Source of the DNA: Rhynchonema sp. JSB1_4 | Taxonomy: Eukaryota; Nematoda; Chromadorea; Monhysterida; Xyalidae | Reading direction: 5' to 3' | DNA length: 64,000 nt | NCBI GenBank assembly: GCA_030248065.1 | Contig: JASAMV010000274.1 | Location: 1-64,000 of the forward strand | Shown: positions 31,601 through 43,474 of the stretch, piece after piece | How the letters are laid out: every line of letters begins with the position of its first letter | Numbering within the stretch: the stretch's first letter is position 1 | Program-made: the position numbers and the translations under genes | The notes under the pieces: generated by a model | Told to the model about the DNA's origin: nothing | Database searches by the model: none | Seen by the model: the letters and a program-made list of their open reading frames with translations, nothing else

Positions 31601-34333
31601 GAAAATACGCGCGACCAAGTCAAAACGCGCGACGATGTCCCCGGACCGGCATAGTCTCGTCGGCTAATCGATCAGAGCGTTAGTTCAAGTCCATATGCAC
31701 TACAAAACGGGAGCAAAACAAAATTTAGCCAGTGTGAGTGTACACATAGGTACACGCGCGTGCTCGATAAACTTTGAAAGTGTTTGTTATTGTTTTGGTG
31801 CCACGAGCTGGCAGGCGCACACTCTACAAATACAACGTCAATGCCACACTTACCGCCAGTTGGTGCTCTGAGCTGGGAGAGAAAAATAATCGTTCACTCG
31901 CACACTATTCAATGCCAGACACGATATTGACAGGGCGAGTGAAAAGTAATAAACACTTTAGATGAATGTACACGGTCTCGGGGATAATTCCGCATACGGC
32001 GTGATGTGAGACAACACGAAATGATGGCCGGAACAAATGTTTGGCTTGCACGCTCGCCTTGGCGAAAACAACAGACGATCTGCTAAGATGCAGAAGCAAG
32101 CAAACGCTGCAGCAATGATAAATGCCGAGCCCAACTTTGATCGCACATAAACTTGCGAGGCAAAAAGTTACACGATAGTCTTTGGAATTGCCAAAAACCG
32201 AAACACAGCTGGAGGCTTCTCGGAATCCAGGCACGATCAAGTGAAAATGCATCGGTCATCTTTCGTTGTGGCAATTGCGTTTCAATGCCAAAGACTGCAG
32301 GATTTCAATTTGCGTCTGAATCTCTAGCAGCTGCTGCAGTGCAATGGCGCAAACACAATGCAAATTTGTGCGCGCGTGTGCCATAATCGTGTGATGAAGG
32401 GAAGACACACACATTCGCGTTTGATAATGAGCTCCGCACTCTCACACTCATGCGCTTTCTTTCTTCTTTCTTCTACATTTGCACAACTCTTTTGCCATTT
32501 TTACGCACAGTGCGCGATTGTTCAGGTTCTTGAATCCTCCATTACATGAACTTGATCTGGCAAATCGCGTCCATGCACACTAGAAGTATAGTGCACACAG
32601 TCAGGCGGGCAGCGCCAAATTTGGTTGGTAATCATGGGCTGCACAATGAGAGAAGAATAGTGGCGCACGTGATGTATTTTTGGAAACTAGCGTGTTGGGA
32701 AAGTCAGATCTATGCGTATTAAGGTGTTCACTGTTTTTAATTCAAATAACCTGGGATTCATTCAGACCGACATGTACAGGGTACGAAAGCCAAACAACAA
32801 GGCTAATAATGCCCAAATCTGAGCTACAGCATCAGTGAAACGAATCTGAGCCTTCTGCTCCACCGAACTTGAAATCACAACAAATGTCGTACTCTGCATT
32901 AGTACATGTACCATGTAGGTACATCGCGCGTGCAAATTATCAATTTTATGCAGCACAAATCAGACCAAAATTTTACGCTTTGTCGTGCTAACATGGGACG
33001 ACAGCAGGTTTTGGGTGTACAACTTGGTGAAACATTAGCAGGCATAGGTGCGAAGCAAACATGTATGCACACCCATTATGTCCATATTCATGAGCGTTAT
33101 TTTTGGCGCACATGACAGCCCAAACCCAACACAATATACTATTTTACACTTAGTGCATACGTAGTGATGCCAGGTCGGACTAGACTTGTAGTAGCAGCAG
33201 CAACGAAACGCATTCAGCAGCAATAGGTGATGCATTGTGCATGTCCGTGTGTGTTGGTGGGGTCGAGAGAGGTGTTGTGTGCGGCAAAACCCCAACCGCA
33301 GACAGACGGCTGAGAGAGCCGAGCAGAGTGACAAGCATTATAATATGCATTTAGGTATCGAAAATTCTCAACAACAACGTACGTATGTATGTGGTACCTA
33401 CATGTATACGTATATGTGTACGTGAGTGCGTACATGTAGAAACACAATTCAATAAAATATAACGCTGCACTCTGCGAGCGCCGGCTGCTCTGCTATTGCT
33501 AGCGCACAGACACGGGCAATGCACGTCTGTGTGTTCATGTCGCTCGCTATATTGATTGGTGCGGTGCATTGCACGTGCACTGACACCAGATATAGTACGT
33601 TCGTTGGTACTGAAACCGAGTCAGCTGACTTGCCTCGGTATTGAGTCAGACAGTGGGTTTATGGGTTGCTGCTTGCTTTTCCCCAGACACCGAACGCGGC
33701 CACAAACCCTTTATACAATGTACGTGCCGATTGCAGTAGTTGCTATTAGCTGCCTGCCAGCGGAGTGGTCTTGTTGTTGTTGAACCAGAATATTTTTGAA
33801 ATGGAAAAAATAACATGTCTGTGCAGTCGTGATAAATGGGAAGGAAACTTTCGAAAACAACATTATTTTGTCGGACGCCCGGCAGGTTGCCCGAGCTGGC
33901 ACACAAGCACGGACTTGGGACGCGTATATATTGATTCTGCTGCGAGCACGGGAGCGTGCGAACTAGATGCTGGTGCAGCCTGATACGGGATGCCAGTCGT
34001 TAGGCAGCAGGCCGCGCATGCGTAGCCGTTTATATTCACGCGTTCCTGTTACGCAGCACACTGGATCCAATATATTTTGGAACAGGAACTGTCGGAGCGG
34101 GATCTATGGGATTGGCTCTAACGCACCCAGAGTCAAGCTGCCTTACCGCATGTGCACATTATAAACAGCAGGCAGCTGCGCGGCTTGTGATCTGGATATT
34201 TTGCCAAAAGAACGCACGAGGATGCTGTGCGCATGACACGAGGACTTTGCACGTCAATGCAAATCTGCACACCTATTTTTAGGTTCCAAATTGGCCGGCT
34301 AGATAAGGTGCTCCGAGCGAAACATTGTTTGTT

Positions 34334-34628
34334 TTAGGGCTCCACCAGATAGACCCGAAACCCGAAACATAAATTTTTTCTATGTCCATGTTTCGGGTTT
34401 CGGGTTTTGAAAAAAACCCGAAACCCGAAACACGAAGCATGATAATCGCAAATGTTTCGACTGACTGTACAAATTGTGCACGTCAGCTACAAGTGGCAAG
34501 GCCAAAACATTTTCGATTATCATGCTTTGTGTTTCGGGTTTCGGGTTTTTTTCAGAACCCGAAACCCGAAACATGGACATAGAAAAAATTTATGTTTCGG
34601 GTTTCGGGTCTATCTGGTGGAGCCCTTA
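34334..34628. mobile_element. Palindromic MITE with GGGTTTCGGGTTTCGG arms, TTA duplication
   Basis: Ends GGGCTCCACCAGATAGACCC (34337) and its complement (to 34625) are flanked by TTA on both sides. The arms contain repeated CCCGAAACCCGAAACA units, and the two halves pair almost throughout. Ends starting GGGC plus a TTA duplication match the elements at 11503-11935 and 49598-49781, pointing to one Tourist/Harbinger-like mechanism (inference). Confidence 0.82.
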
Positions 34629-36328
34629 TACTGAATTTATCGGGTGGCGCACACGAACAGGCAAAAATAACGACCAGGGCTCCCACAGAAAAGGGGGGTT
34701 GGGATTACAAAAGAACCCAGGATACGTAGTAAACAATACTCTCTCAAACATACCATGACCGTGACAAAGTAGAGAAGGTAGACCATACAACAGATCGAAG
34801 AAAGCTGTATACGGTATGTTGAAACTTGCGTTGGCCAAAAAATTGGAGGTGCTTGTTTACAAAGTCAAACAAAATTTACACTTCCTTGCGACTGGAGTGG
34901 GTGATAAGCTAAATGGTGTTATCAACAAATTCGGTAACAGACATGCCGTAAGCCAGGTGCAACGAAAGTGGCAGTGATGTTTGTTATATGCAGGCACGGT
35001 TCGTCATGGATATATGCAGAATGAACATAAATTTGCTGGTTTCAGCGCATATTACACTTACTTCACCGAATTTGCTTCATAACAGAAAGAAATAATAACA
35101 GCAGCACCACGCAATGATCCCGTGACAATCAAACGTTAAAGACACAGTCTGGTGCTAAATTTAGGCATACACTGCATTTTTATTGTGACTGGTTCAAAAA
35201 GTCGCAAGTCAAAAACTTTGTTGGTGAAAAAATATAAAAAATATGGAGGAAACCAAACCAATTGTATTTTTCACAAAAACACAAGGTGCGGCCCAAAAAA
35301 AACAAAATGTAAATTTCAACGCGGGGCTCTGGCAAATGTGGAGCCTTCCTTATCATATACAAATATACCTAAAACTGCAAAAAATATAAAACAAAGGCGG
35401 TCAGAAACAGATGTTGCCAAAAATAGGCGTAAACGCGTATAAATGGGCCAACACCATAAAATGTAAAATTTTACGTGAAACGATTGCTTTTGGCGCCAAA
35501 CAACAACAGCACGAAAAAGTATCATGCGGTTACTCGGGGTGGATGACATAGTTTTTTTGGTCGTCGTTGGCACAACACAATTGCGGAAAGGTTACGTTAT
35601 GCGTGCGAACAAAAACATTGGAAACATGCGCAACATATGGTAAACAGGCAATTTAAAAGAGCGCATGCGGACCACACGCGCGGGGAAGGTTCGTGACGGC
35701 AGGTCATGCCAAGTCACGTGAGTTTGACCAACAAAGGATGGTTTTTTAGTCATTTAAACCGAGTAACAGAAGTTTGAAACGCATTTATTTTCAGTCAATG
35801 GACTAGAAAGAACAACTTTACCTATACTATAGTTACTGCGCTGTCGGGGCTTTCCTCATGATGACTACTTTTATTCAGATTGCATAACTTTCTTGCTATA
35901 TTTCCAAACTTGGTCATGCGCGCATAAACAACAAAAACTTTCCTGGCATCGGGCCATCATCTCCACATGTGGCAAAAGTTTGTTTTGGGAAATGTGTGTA
36001 GTCATGTACGTACATATAAAGATGTCTCGGATTTGTGTTGTAAAAATGTGTTTTTTGTTCGCACGGTTTTTTTCCCGTGGGGATAACGGTACATCAGATG
36101 TCATAATCCGGACAACATAACGCGCAACCGACAGAGAGACGTAAGGTGTGTGCATGACAATGTGACTGAACTGCGATTGGAACATCGAAAGTCGTAGTTG
36201 AGTGCGATTTTGTCCTTCACGTGTGCCTTTTATAGCGATGTGTACCATACCACTCACCTATATTATATGTACTACATTATAGGTACAAGGCACCACACAG
36301 ACAAGCACGGTTCACGGCTAATATTGCA

Positions 36329-36473
36329 GTGGTCAACTCAAGTAGTCATATCACTTCGTCAACTCACAGCAGCTCAGCATGAGCGCACGAGAAATAACAC
36401 ATGACATTCTGGGTGAGTTGACTCACGACTACACAAAGTGAGTTGAGGAAGTGATTTGACCACTTGAGTTGAC
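36329..36473. repeat. Hairpin element, arms TCAACTCAAG...
   Basis: The left arm (36329-36367) and right arm (36438-36473) are imperfect complements built of TCAACTCA, TCACTTC and TCAACTCAC. The loop holds GAGCGCACGAGAAATAACAC, closely similar to the loop of the hairpin at 17773-17858. Confidence 0.6.
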
Positions 36474-37587
36474 TATTGTAATACAAGCTACAGTGCACTA
36501 CCATTCCTTCATGCGTTATGTCAATTCAAGTTTCAAGATATTAAATCGAATTTGGAACTGCGGTTCCCTTAGGTTCTTGGATATTAGGTGGCAGTACCAA
36601 TACCTAAGCTTGCGCTTATTGTGCCGAAGTGCTACAACTGGTGCCAAAGCGATCACTAATGACGGTATACTGCATATTGTACCCACATACTATAAGTTGC
36701 GTTTGACAGAGAAAATTACAAATAATGATACAAAGGTGGGTTGTTCAAGCATGCACATGGGATGGAGCCAATTTACCTCAGGGAATGGAGCTTATGTATG
36801 TAGGTATAGGTGTGCATGAACACTAACAAGGAAGTAAAGTAAAGTAAAGTGAACATGTGGGAAAATAGTTCAGTTTGCAACTCAAACCACAAATTGGTTA
36901 CTCGCAGAGGGCAGGGCAACGAATATTCAACGCTGCTGCCCAGAGCGTTACTTGAGAACTTTTAGAACCACTGTAGTTGGCTTGATCAAGTTTTTATCAC
37001 AGGAGTACTGGACAGGGTAACCCAACAATAATTAAGGAAACCTTCTGTGATTAGGCTGGATCTCGGCTTCGGTCTCAAGCAGAGGCCGTTATGCACGTCG
37101 TTCGAAATCTTTGTTTATCTAGTTTTAAGAATAAAAATTTGGCTGCCCAAAGTGCTTTGACGGATGAGCTGCACCTCGAAGTGCGTTAAACTGTTGGTTG
37201 CATGCGTATGATTTTAATCTTGCGTATGTCATCCGTCAAAGTGACTTATGAACAGAACTCGAACGCAAAATGCAAGGCAGAAAAGGCTTCCTTAACTGTT
37301 GGGTAACCCTGGATAACTGTATTATGTAACCGGTGTATATACATTGTATACCGTATACGCATGTAGAGGTGGTACAAAGCACAAATGTCACCGTAGCGGA
37401 GTTTTCTCATCGGCATGGAGAAAATTCGAAAGTAAAAGAATTTCTCACTACAAGAACATGATGTACCGAAATACGAATCGCCAGTACTATTTGCATTTGT
37501 GGTACTTGAATGCGACAACAAATGCACAAAGAATCGCAATGTCATATTCTATGGAACTATTACTGAATAAATCAGGCTTTTTAGCGT

Positions 37588-38214
37588 TCACTCGCTAATG
37601 GTTGCCAGCAACGCGGCTGTGAATAAATTTTTTTTCAAATGACACTGAATACAAAGGCATAAAGTGAAAAGAAAGTACCGAAATATATACATACAGTAGG
37701 TGGTATGTATGTTTACCTGTAATATGTAAATGTGTTCTGTGCATCTGCACCACCAAAATGTGAGCAGTTCGCAATTTGACAGCAATAAGGAGGTTTTTTC
37801 TGAAGAAAAGCACAAAAAATACATCAGAACCAGGACAACTGATGTACTGTAAATGTATGGATACGGGCAATGCGAATATACGTGCTGTGGTGTGGTATCT
37901 ACGTACATTGCTGATGTTTCACTGGTGTCGAAGAATTCATGTCCTTCGTTTGTCATAATGAGGCTACAACTATATACTGTACGTTTGTGATCTGTGCAGA
38001 ACAAACCAACTCGGTCGTCGGCCGCATACGTATAGTTCACCAGTTTAAATTCACCAAAAATATGCTTGCGCGCACGCTTCACTGTGCGATCTATTCGAAA
38101 TTTCAAACCACCCGCCAAAACATCCAAATTTCTTGAAAAGCATAGACGGGCAGATGTTGCACAGCGGGCGGGCGAAACATCAACAGGCACAAAGGAGCGG
38201 CTTTGATCTTGCAT
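37588..38214 (-). CDS. Possible 208-residue ORF, unrecognised
   Basis: This is the longest uninterrupted frame in the gene-poor block. It opens MQDQSRSFVPVDVSPARC and has hydrophobic stretches in its second half, but no family signature, splice context or promoter is visible. The hydrophobic second half may reflect AT-rich DNA read through. It could be a chance frame; I keep it because its length is unusual for this base composition. Confidence 0.2.
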   Translation of the reverse strand: MQDQSRSFVPVDVSPARCATSARLCFSRNLDVLAGGLKFRIDRTVKRARKHIFGEFKLVNYTYAADDRVGLFCTDHKRTVYSCSLIMTNEGHEFFDTSETSAMYVDTTPQHVYSHCPYPYIYSTSVVLVLMYFLCFSSEKTSLLLSNCELLTFWWCRCTEHIYILQVNIHTTYCMYIFRYFLFTLCLCIQCHLKKNLFTAALLATISE

Positions 38215-39518
38215 TCCGGCTCAGGTTACTGGAAACAAAGGGGACCCGTCATGCAACGAAATGCGACATGCGAATATTTGAGATTGACAGCGTGTGAGGA
38301 TGGTGGTGGGCGTGAATTCTCATGAGGCTCAGGTATGAATCCGGTCGCACATGAGCTTTACAGATCTATACATAATCAGAAAACGCAATAAAAGTACAAT
38401 ATCACGCGGAGAAATTTGGTTTTCATGTGGCATCGTCAACGTCCCCACACGCGTGTAGTGCAGCTGAGCCCAGATTTTGATATTTTTATGAATGAAATGC
38501 GCGCTCAGGTTCACACAAACAAGCAATTCATGCAATGAATTTAGATATTATATTTTCTTGTTATACATGACTACCCTGATAGTGAAATAAACATTGAACT
38601 ACAGGAAAGAAGTATCAAGCATACTTAATCAATTCGTCACTCCATATTTGACAATGATGGCATGGTGCACATTGAGTTTCTTCCGATGGCACAACAGATT
38701 AGCAAATGTCGACCTCACTCGCTGAATCCTGATCACAAAATCGAACAACTGCAAATTTGGCAAGCATTGTTGGCTGACAGTGTCCTGTTGTCAGTGTTAT
38801 CCATGCTCGCACGAAGCTTAAAATTGTGGCTTGCTGCAGGAGTGGCGTGCTGCTGATGGGCTACGATAGATTTTTCGTGCCCTTTGACGCATGAGGACAG
38901 GTGCACCGAACACACAATGTGCACACGCACATGTGCCAACAAGTGACAGGGCGTTCAGGGTCATATGCAGCTGGTTACACACCACCTTGTTGTGTCTTAT
39001 ATGGTTAAAAATTAAATATTATGAAAACGAAACGTCTGCATGTGAGAGAGAGCGAGTGATTGTTTTGTTGCGTCTGAATCAGGGGACGACTGCTTTTGTT
39101 TCGCGTGGATTGCACAGTGCAACCTTTCAAATCAGGCAGCATGAAGAGTGGAAACTGTGGTTGGAAACAGCAGCGCTGCCTGTGCGCATGTGAAGAGAAC
39201 CAACAATAAGGTATACACGTAACGTGGTACATACCTAACCAATACAAAATACCCTGCCTATCGACGGTATGCTACTGATAAAACGTGAAACTAAAACACA
39301 AACCAGAGTGATGCAATAAAACTAGCGCGAAAACAGGCACATTGTGACTGTTTACCAGTCAGCATACAACGACAAATTGTAATAAACAATCGTGAGGTTA
39401 CCAGTTTTACTTTTTGGTGTATTTACATGCCTATGTGTATGTGCGCGGTGCACCACATCACATACGGAGTAAGCAGGTCAAGTCAAACACGTCACTTGCA
39501 TGGCACACTGGTAACGAA

Positions 39519-41404
39519 ATGGCGGACACGGCAGTATGTTCAACAACTACAACGATTGCGACTAACAAGGTGAGATTGATGTTTCATAAATCCATTATTT
39601 CACACCCTCGATGTTCACAATATCTTCCTCCATCCACCACTCGCAGTGTGCGCACGGTCAAACGCGCTCACAGTTGGAATGCGAGTACAGCTCCAGTCAT
39701 CATACGAAACGGGCGTTGACGCCAGATCAGGTGAGAGACACGCCAATCGGTCATCTTCATAATTGGCTGGTCACCAAGTTGGCTGGTGGTCCTGTCCTGT
39801 CTTTGTCACGTGACTTTTTGACGCAACAGATTTTGCTGACGGTTCTAACCTCAGTTCAATCAACGCTTGTTTCCGGTGATTGAGTCGTATATCAGCGCGA
39901 TGCAAGCCACGTACAAGCACAATCAATCGGAGGTGGCTGATGTTTCAACCATCGCCTACGGTAGCGGGCCAAGTCAGAAAATTGACTTTTATAGCCCAAT
40001 CGAAAGTGTGAAGGGCGGTCGCACGGTTGTGGCAATGGTGCATGGCGGATACTGGCAGGTGAGAAAGTGTACGTGCCTTTACTGGATGTAAAGCGGGGTT
40101 CAGGTCACATAAAGTGGCTGCACGCGAGAATCACTTAACAAAATATAATATCTCATGGAGCTGATGGAGCGTACACACAGTACATCTATAGTTCTGCTGA
40201 AACATCAAGAAATCCAATTTTGTTGAAACCTCAAGTGAAACGCATTCAGTGCCTGCATTTCGCCACAGGAAGGGTCCCGTTGTCTGTTCACGAGCGGTGT
40301 TGGTCCATTGTGCACAATCGGCGGATGTGTGGTCGCTTGCATTGGATACGATCTGGCACCACACGCACACATCGGCACACAAGTGCAGCAGATATGTGAC
40401 GCTATAAAGGTATTGTACGCCACTCTGTTTGAGAATAATTTTTAAGTTACTCATTCGAGAACTTTTATCGATTTGCTGATCTGGTTTCAGTACATCCTTA
40501 GAAACATCGACCGAGACGACGGTGGATTGGTGCTAATGGGGCACAGTGCCGGGGCTCATCTAGTGGCACAAGCGTGTGTCACCCTGACTCAGCAAGGCGG
40601 CATAGATTGGAAGCACGTGAAACATCTGCTGCTCGTGTCGGGTGTGTACGATTTGAGGCCACTCGTTGGCACGTACATCGGCGAACCTGTTGGGTTGGTT
40701 TAATGTTTTGTAGTTGTGTACAGTTGTTTGGCTGATGTTTCAATCAAACTTGAAAAGGCAGGTACTGCAACGAGTTATGCTTTGAAACTTACAACGTGGC
40801 CAACTGTATAGTCTCGTTAACATACTGTTACTCATCAAAAAATCTGACCACACTTGCCACATGAGCCCCAAATGAGTGCAAGAAATGAACAAAGTAGAGT
40901 ACAAGTAATATACTCTGCAGCAACACAAAGTGGAAGGTAATGGTAGCATGTACGTCGACAACGATTCGATCAATACAGTATGTACATCGAGTTAGATGGT
41001 TTTTGCGAGTCACAACGACATAACAACAAGCCCTAATCACTGCTACACCTTACTATTTCATCATTACAGGCTAACCAGCGAGCAAGCTCGAAGCCTGTCG
41101 CCGCTGGACCACACCGCCGAACTAGCCAAGCTGCCGATCGGCATTTCCATCGTTGTGGGTGAACAAGAATCTGAAACATTTGTGAACAATTCAAAGACGT
41201 TCGCTCAGTCTCTGCTCACACATGGCGCACACAGCACTGACATGCAGGTGGAACTGTGACGTTGCAGTTACATTGTTTTCAATTGTCTTTTTTCGTAAAT
41301 CGTTGCATTTTCAGATTGTTCCCAACGTGGATCATTTCACAATCGTTGAAAATCTACAGAATCCCGAGTATTCGCTGACAAAGTTTTTGATCGAAATGAC
41401 TTGA
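39519..41404 (+). CDS. AFMID: Kynurenine formamidase (arylformamidase)
   Basis: Seven exons, 39519-39569, 39647-39730, 39855-40058, 40269-40409, 40491-40693, 41070-41247 and 41315-41404, join in phase to 316 residues (human AFMID 303). It hydrolyses N-formylkynurenine to kynurenine and formate in cytosolic tryptophan catabolism. Alpha/beta-hydrolase landmarks are present: oxyanion motif HGGYWQ ending exon 3, IGYDLAP in exon 4, nucleophile elbow GHSAGAH and LLVSGVYDL in exon 5, and the catalytic His in VDHFTIVENL in exon 7. The acid position aligned with human GQFDSPEF reads GEQESETF, so Asp appears replaced by Glu. The start at 39519 (MADTAVCS) is the first ATG of a frame that splices in phase. 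Exon 3 carries one GCTGATGTTTCA encoding ADVS in a variable linker. It is separated from both neighbours and not in an operon. Confidence 0.94.
40811..40892. repeat. Relative of the small hairpin family in formamidase intron
   Basis: The segment around 40857-40890 (CATGAGCCCCAAATGAGTGC then AAGAAATGAAC) is nearly the same as the loop of the hairpin at 17802-17830. Arms are weak here, so this is either a decayed copy or only the conserved core. Confidence 0.4.
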
Positions 41405-41651
41405 CATGATGAGCAGAAAAGCATCGGGGCTACCAAGGCTACCCCCTAAAATAAAATCTACCGAATATCTCATTAGATGTTGTCCAGTGAATCTAAACTT
41501 GTTCCGTCTTTGTGGAAAAACTGACCAATGACACGTAAACGAGCCATTAATATTAAGTGCTCGGTTTGATCACTGCATATCTGAAAGCAGCATTTTGGCC
41601 CATGTGTGGTACGGTATTGCATGAATCATGAGATGTAAACACAAGCCTGGC

Positions 41652-42520
41652 ATGAGGATAGTGACCCTGTGTACATTATATTTATGCCCTATCGTTCTAT
41701 TCAATGAAGCAGTCAGCCAAGCCCGCTCGCTCGGTCATACGGCGGTTGTGCGTCAGAGCACCAAGCACACGCACAAGCAGCATCGATTCAGCCGTCCTAG
41801 CATGTACATGTGCACGCATGCTGGATCTTAACCATGTGCGTACCCGGGGCTCTGGGGTGTTTATGCTTTTTAGTGCTTCCCTTCCTATACAATTCCAAGC
41901 ACGAAGCGCGGCGCGCCCAATCTACATCTATACATACATACATGCAGACGCCTAAAAGAAGACATCTTACTCATACACACTCTTTCGCATCATATTTTGA
42001 GTCCGGGCAGCTTCTGGACGTGTCATCCGATAGCTTTACCCGCCAGGAGCTGCTCATTAGCGGGCTGAAGCTAACGAAAACCGCAGTTCCTTGTCCATCA
42101 ATCGCACTTTCGGAGAAGAAATGGTGTTGGGTGGTGTTTACTTTCGAAAACCCGCTCAACCGCTGCTTCTTTTGGTCGACACCAACGGGCGTTCAAATGA
42201 TAGATACTGAAGGTGCACGTACCTTTAGAATGGGTTTCATGTTGAATTCTTTACCAGCTCGTTTTTTCCTATTCACTTGAAAAATAGCACTCAGCTTACG
42301 CTTTTCTTTCAGTGAACCATTTTTCAAAACGGGCTTGTGTTGCAACACCTATGGTTTTACTGTCAGCGAAAGTTTGGGGAATGGGCCATTATTCTTCACT
42401 TGTCAGCCAAGCCATTCCATAGTACGAGCTGTCTTCAATCTCGAGCGTACGAGCACGAAACGAGAGAAGAATTTAGCACCTCAAACAACAGAGGGCATTG
42501 TTTTGCTGAAGGCAGGATAG
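41652..42520 (+). CDS. Possible small secreted protein gene
   Basis: A start at 41652 reads MRIVTLCTLYLCPIVLFNEA, a plausible signal peptide, and a donor (GCA/gtcagc) follows directly after it at about 41711. A phase-matched acceptor at 42001 or 42010 leads into a Cys-containing exon (about 42002-42203, containing KKWCWVVFTFENPLNRCFFW). A third candidate exon begins after tttctttcag at 42312. The junction between the second and third exons does not give an unambiguous frame, so the gene model is tentative. No family recognised. Confidence 0.3.
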
Positions 42521-42924
42521 CGTCTCTGGTTGGTTGTGGCTGACGAGGCTCCATTGTTAAAAATTGTCTTGTTGATGTGCTGTGGCAGATACAGAATGTA
42601 ACATCGCGCACAAATAAACATACAGTAGATGTTGTACGCTATGTACATGTGGTGTAGGTTTTGTTGGGTGTCGGCCAAGCCACAGCAAAACAGATGTGTG
42701 GAGTGCGCGATTCTGCGTATACTATATGTTGGTATATATGTTTATGTAGAAGTACAACTCTCCCAGATACGCGCACGTTTTTGGCGAAACCTAGTTTTCT
42801 CTGAATTTCAAAATGTGCGTACAAGGCAGCGCCGCCCTAGATGGTGTGTTTGCGCGCTCTCGGCTTGACTTTGCTGCAGCGCAAAACATGGCGAAGAAGT
42901 GATACAGACGCTTTATTTGGTTTT

Positions 42925-43296
42925 TCAGCAGACAAAAAGTTCCCTATTCTTACATTTGCCGTCAGATGCGATATCCTGGCTCAGAAAACTGAGTCCATCA
43001 TTCTCCTGGGCAGTTTTTCTGTCAGAACTTGTTCCCTTTTCAATCTTGAGACCGGAAAGCCCTTCAATCTTTTTCCGCTCCATATTGCCACTAGGCTGCA
43101 TTTTTTGCTTACAATTTGTGGTTTCAGAAGCAATAAAAAGCGTGTTGGTGTTGGTGGCGCAGGCGCATGAACTTTCAGCAAAAGAATTCGTAAGCCGAGA
43201 TGTCTTTAACCATCGTGGTTCAATAGCGGAAAGGGCAGGTAATGTCAATAGGTAGAACAGCACTATTTTATTCTTTTTCTCGAGACTGCGAGTCAA
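42925..43296 (-). CDS. Possible small secreted protein on minus strand
   Basis: A 123-residue frame begins MTRSLEKKNKIVLFYLLTLP, resembling a signal peptide, followed by a Ser/Lys/Glu-rich body with several cysteines and no membrane segment. There is no homology I recognise, and the plus strand is also open over most of the interval, so it may be a chance frame. Confidence 0.22.
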   Translation of the reverse strand: MTRSLEKKNKIVLFYLLTLPALSAIEPRWLKTSRLTNSFAESSCACATNTNTLFIASETTNCKQKMQPSGNMERKKIEGLSGLKIEKGTSSDRKTAQENDGLSFLSQDIASDGKCKNRELFVC

Positions 43297-43474
43297 AAAC
43301 CAAAGGTACGGCTCCTGTTATTCTGTTCATCGCGTACGCATACTCCGAAGATGTTAATGTTAACGTACCATAAAATGAACAGAATAAATGAACCGAGTTA
43401 AAGCGAAACTATGTACATACAACAACATCAAAACGTTCATTTTTGTCGCTCAGATGCAATAACAACACCAAACC

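Larger units (their letters stand above)
26833..39518. other. Gene-poor region with hairpin elements and simple repeats
   Basis: About 12.7 kb without a recognisable gene. Open frames are short and mutually overlapping; the longest (minus, 37588-38214) is listed separately. Structured items inside are a hairpin element (29723-29916), TAAGCC tracts (31509-31600), a TTA-flanked MITE (34334-34628), a hairpin (36329-36473), and TACATA/GTACGT-rich microsatellite DNA near 33380-33440. The dispersed TGATGTTTCA motif appears only near 26970, 30388 and 37913, far less often than around the genes. Confidence 0.55.

Noticed and set aside
40615..40630. The GTGAAACATCTG in formamidase exon 5 as a functional motif copy
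   Set aside because: It encodes HVKHLLLVSG, a conserved core strand of the enzyme, so this copy may be explained by protein constraint alone.
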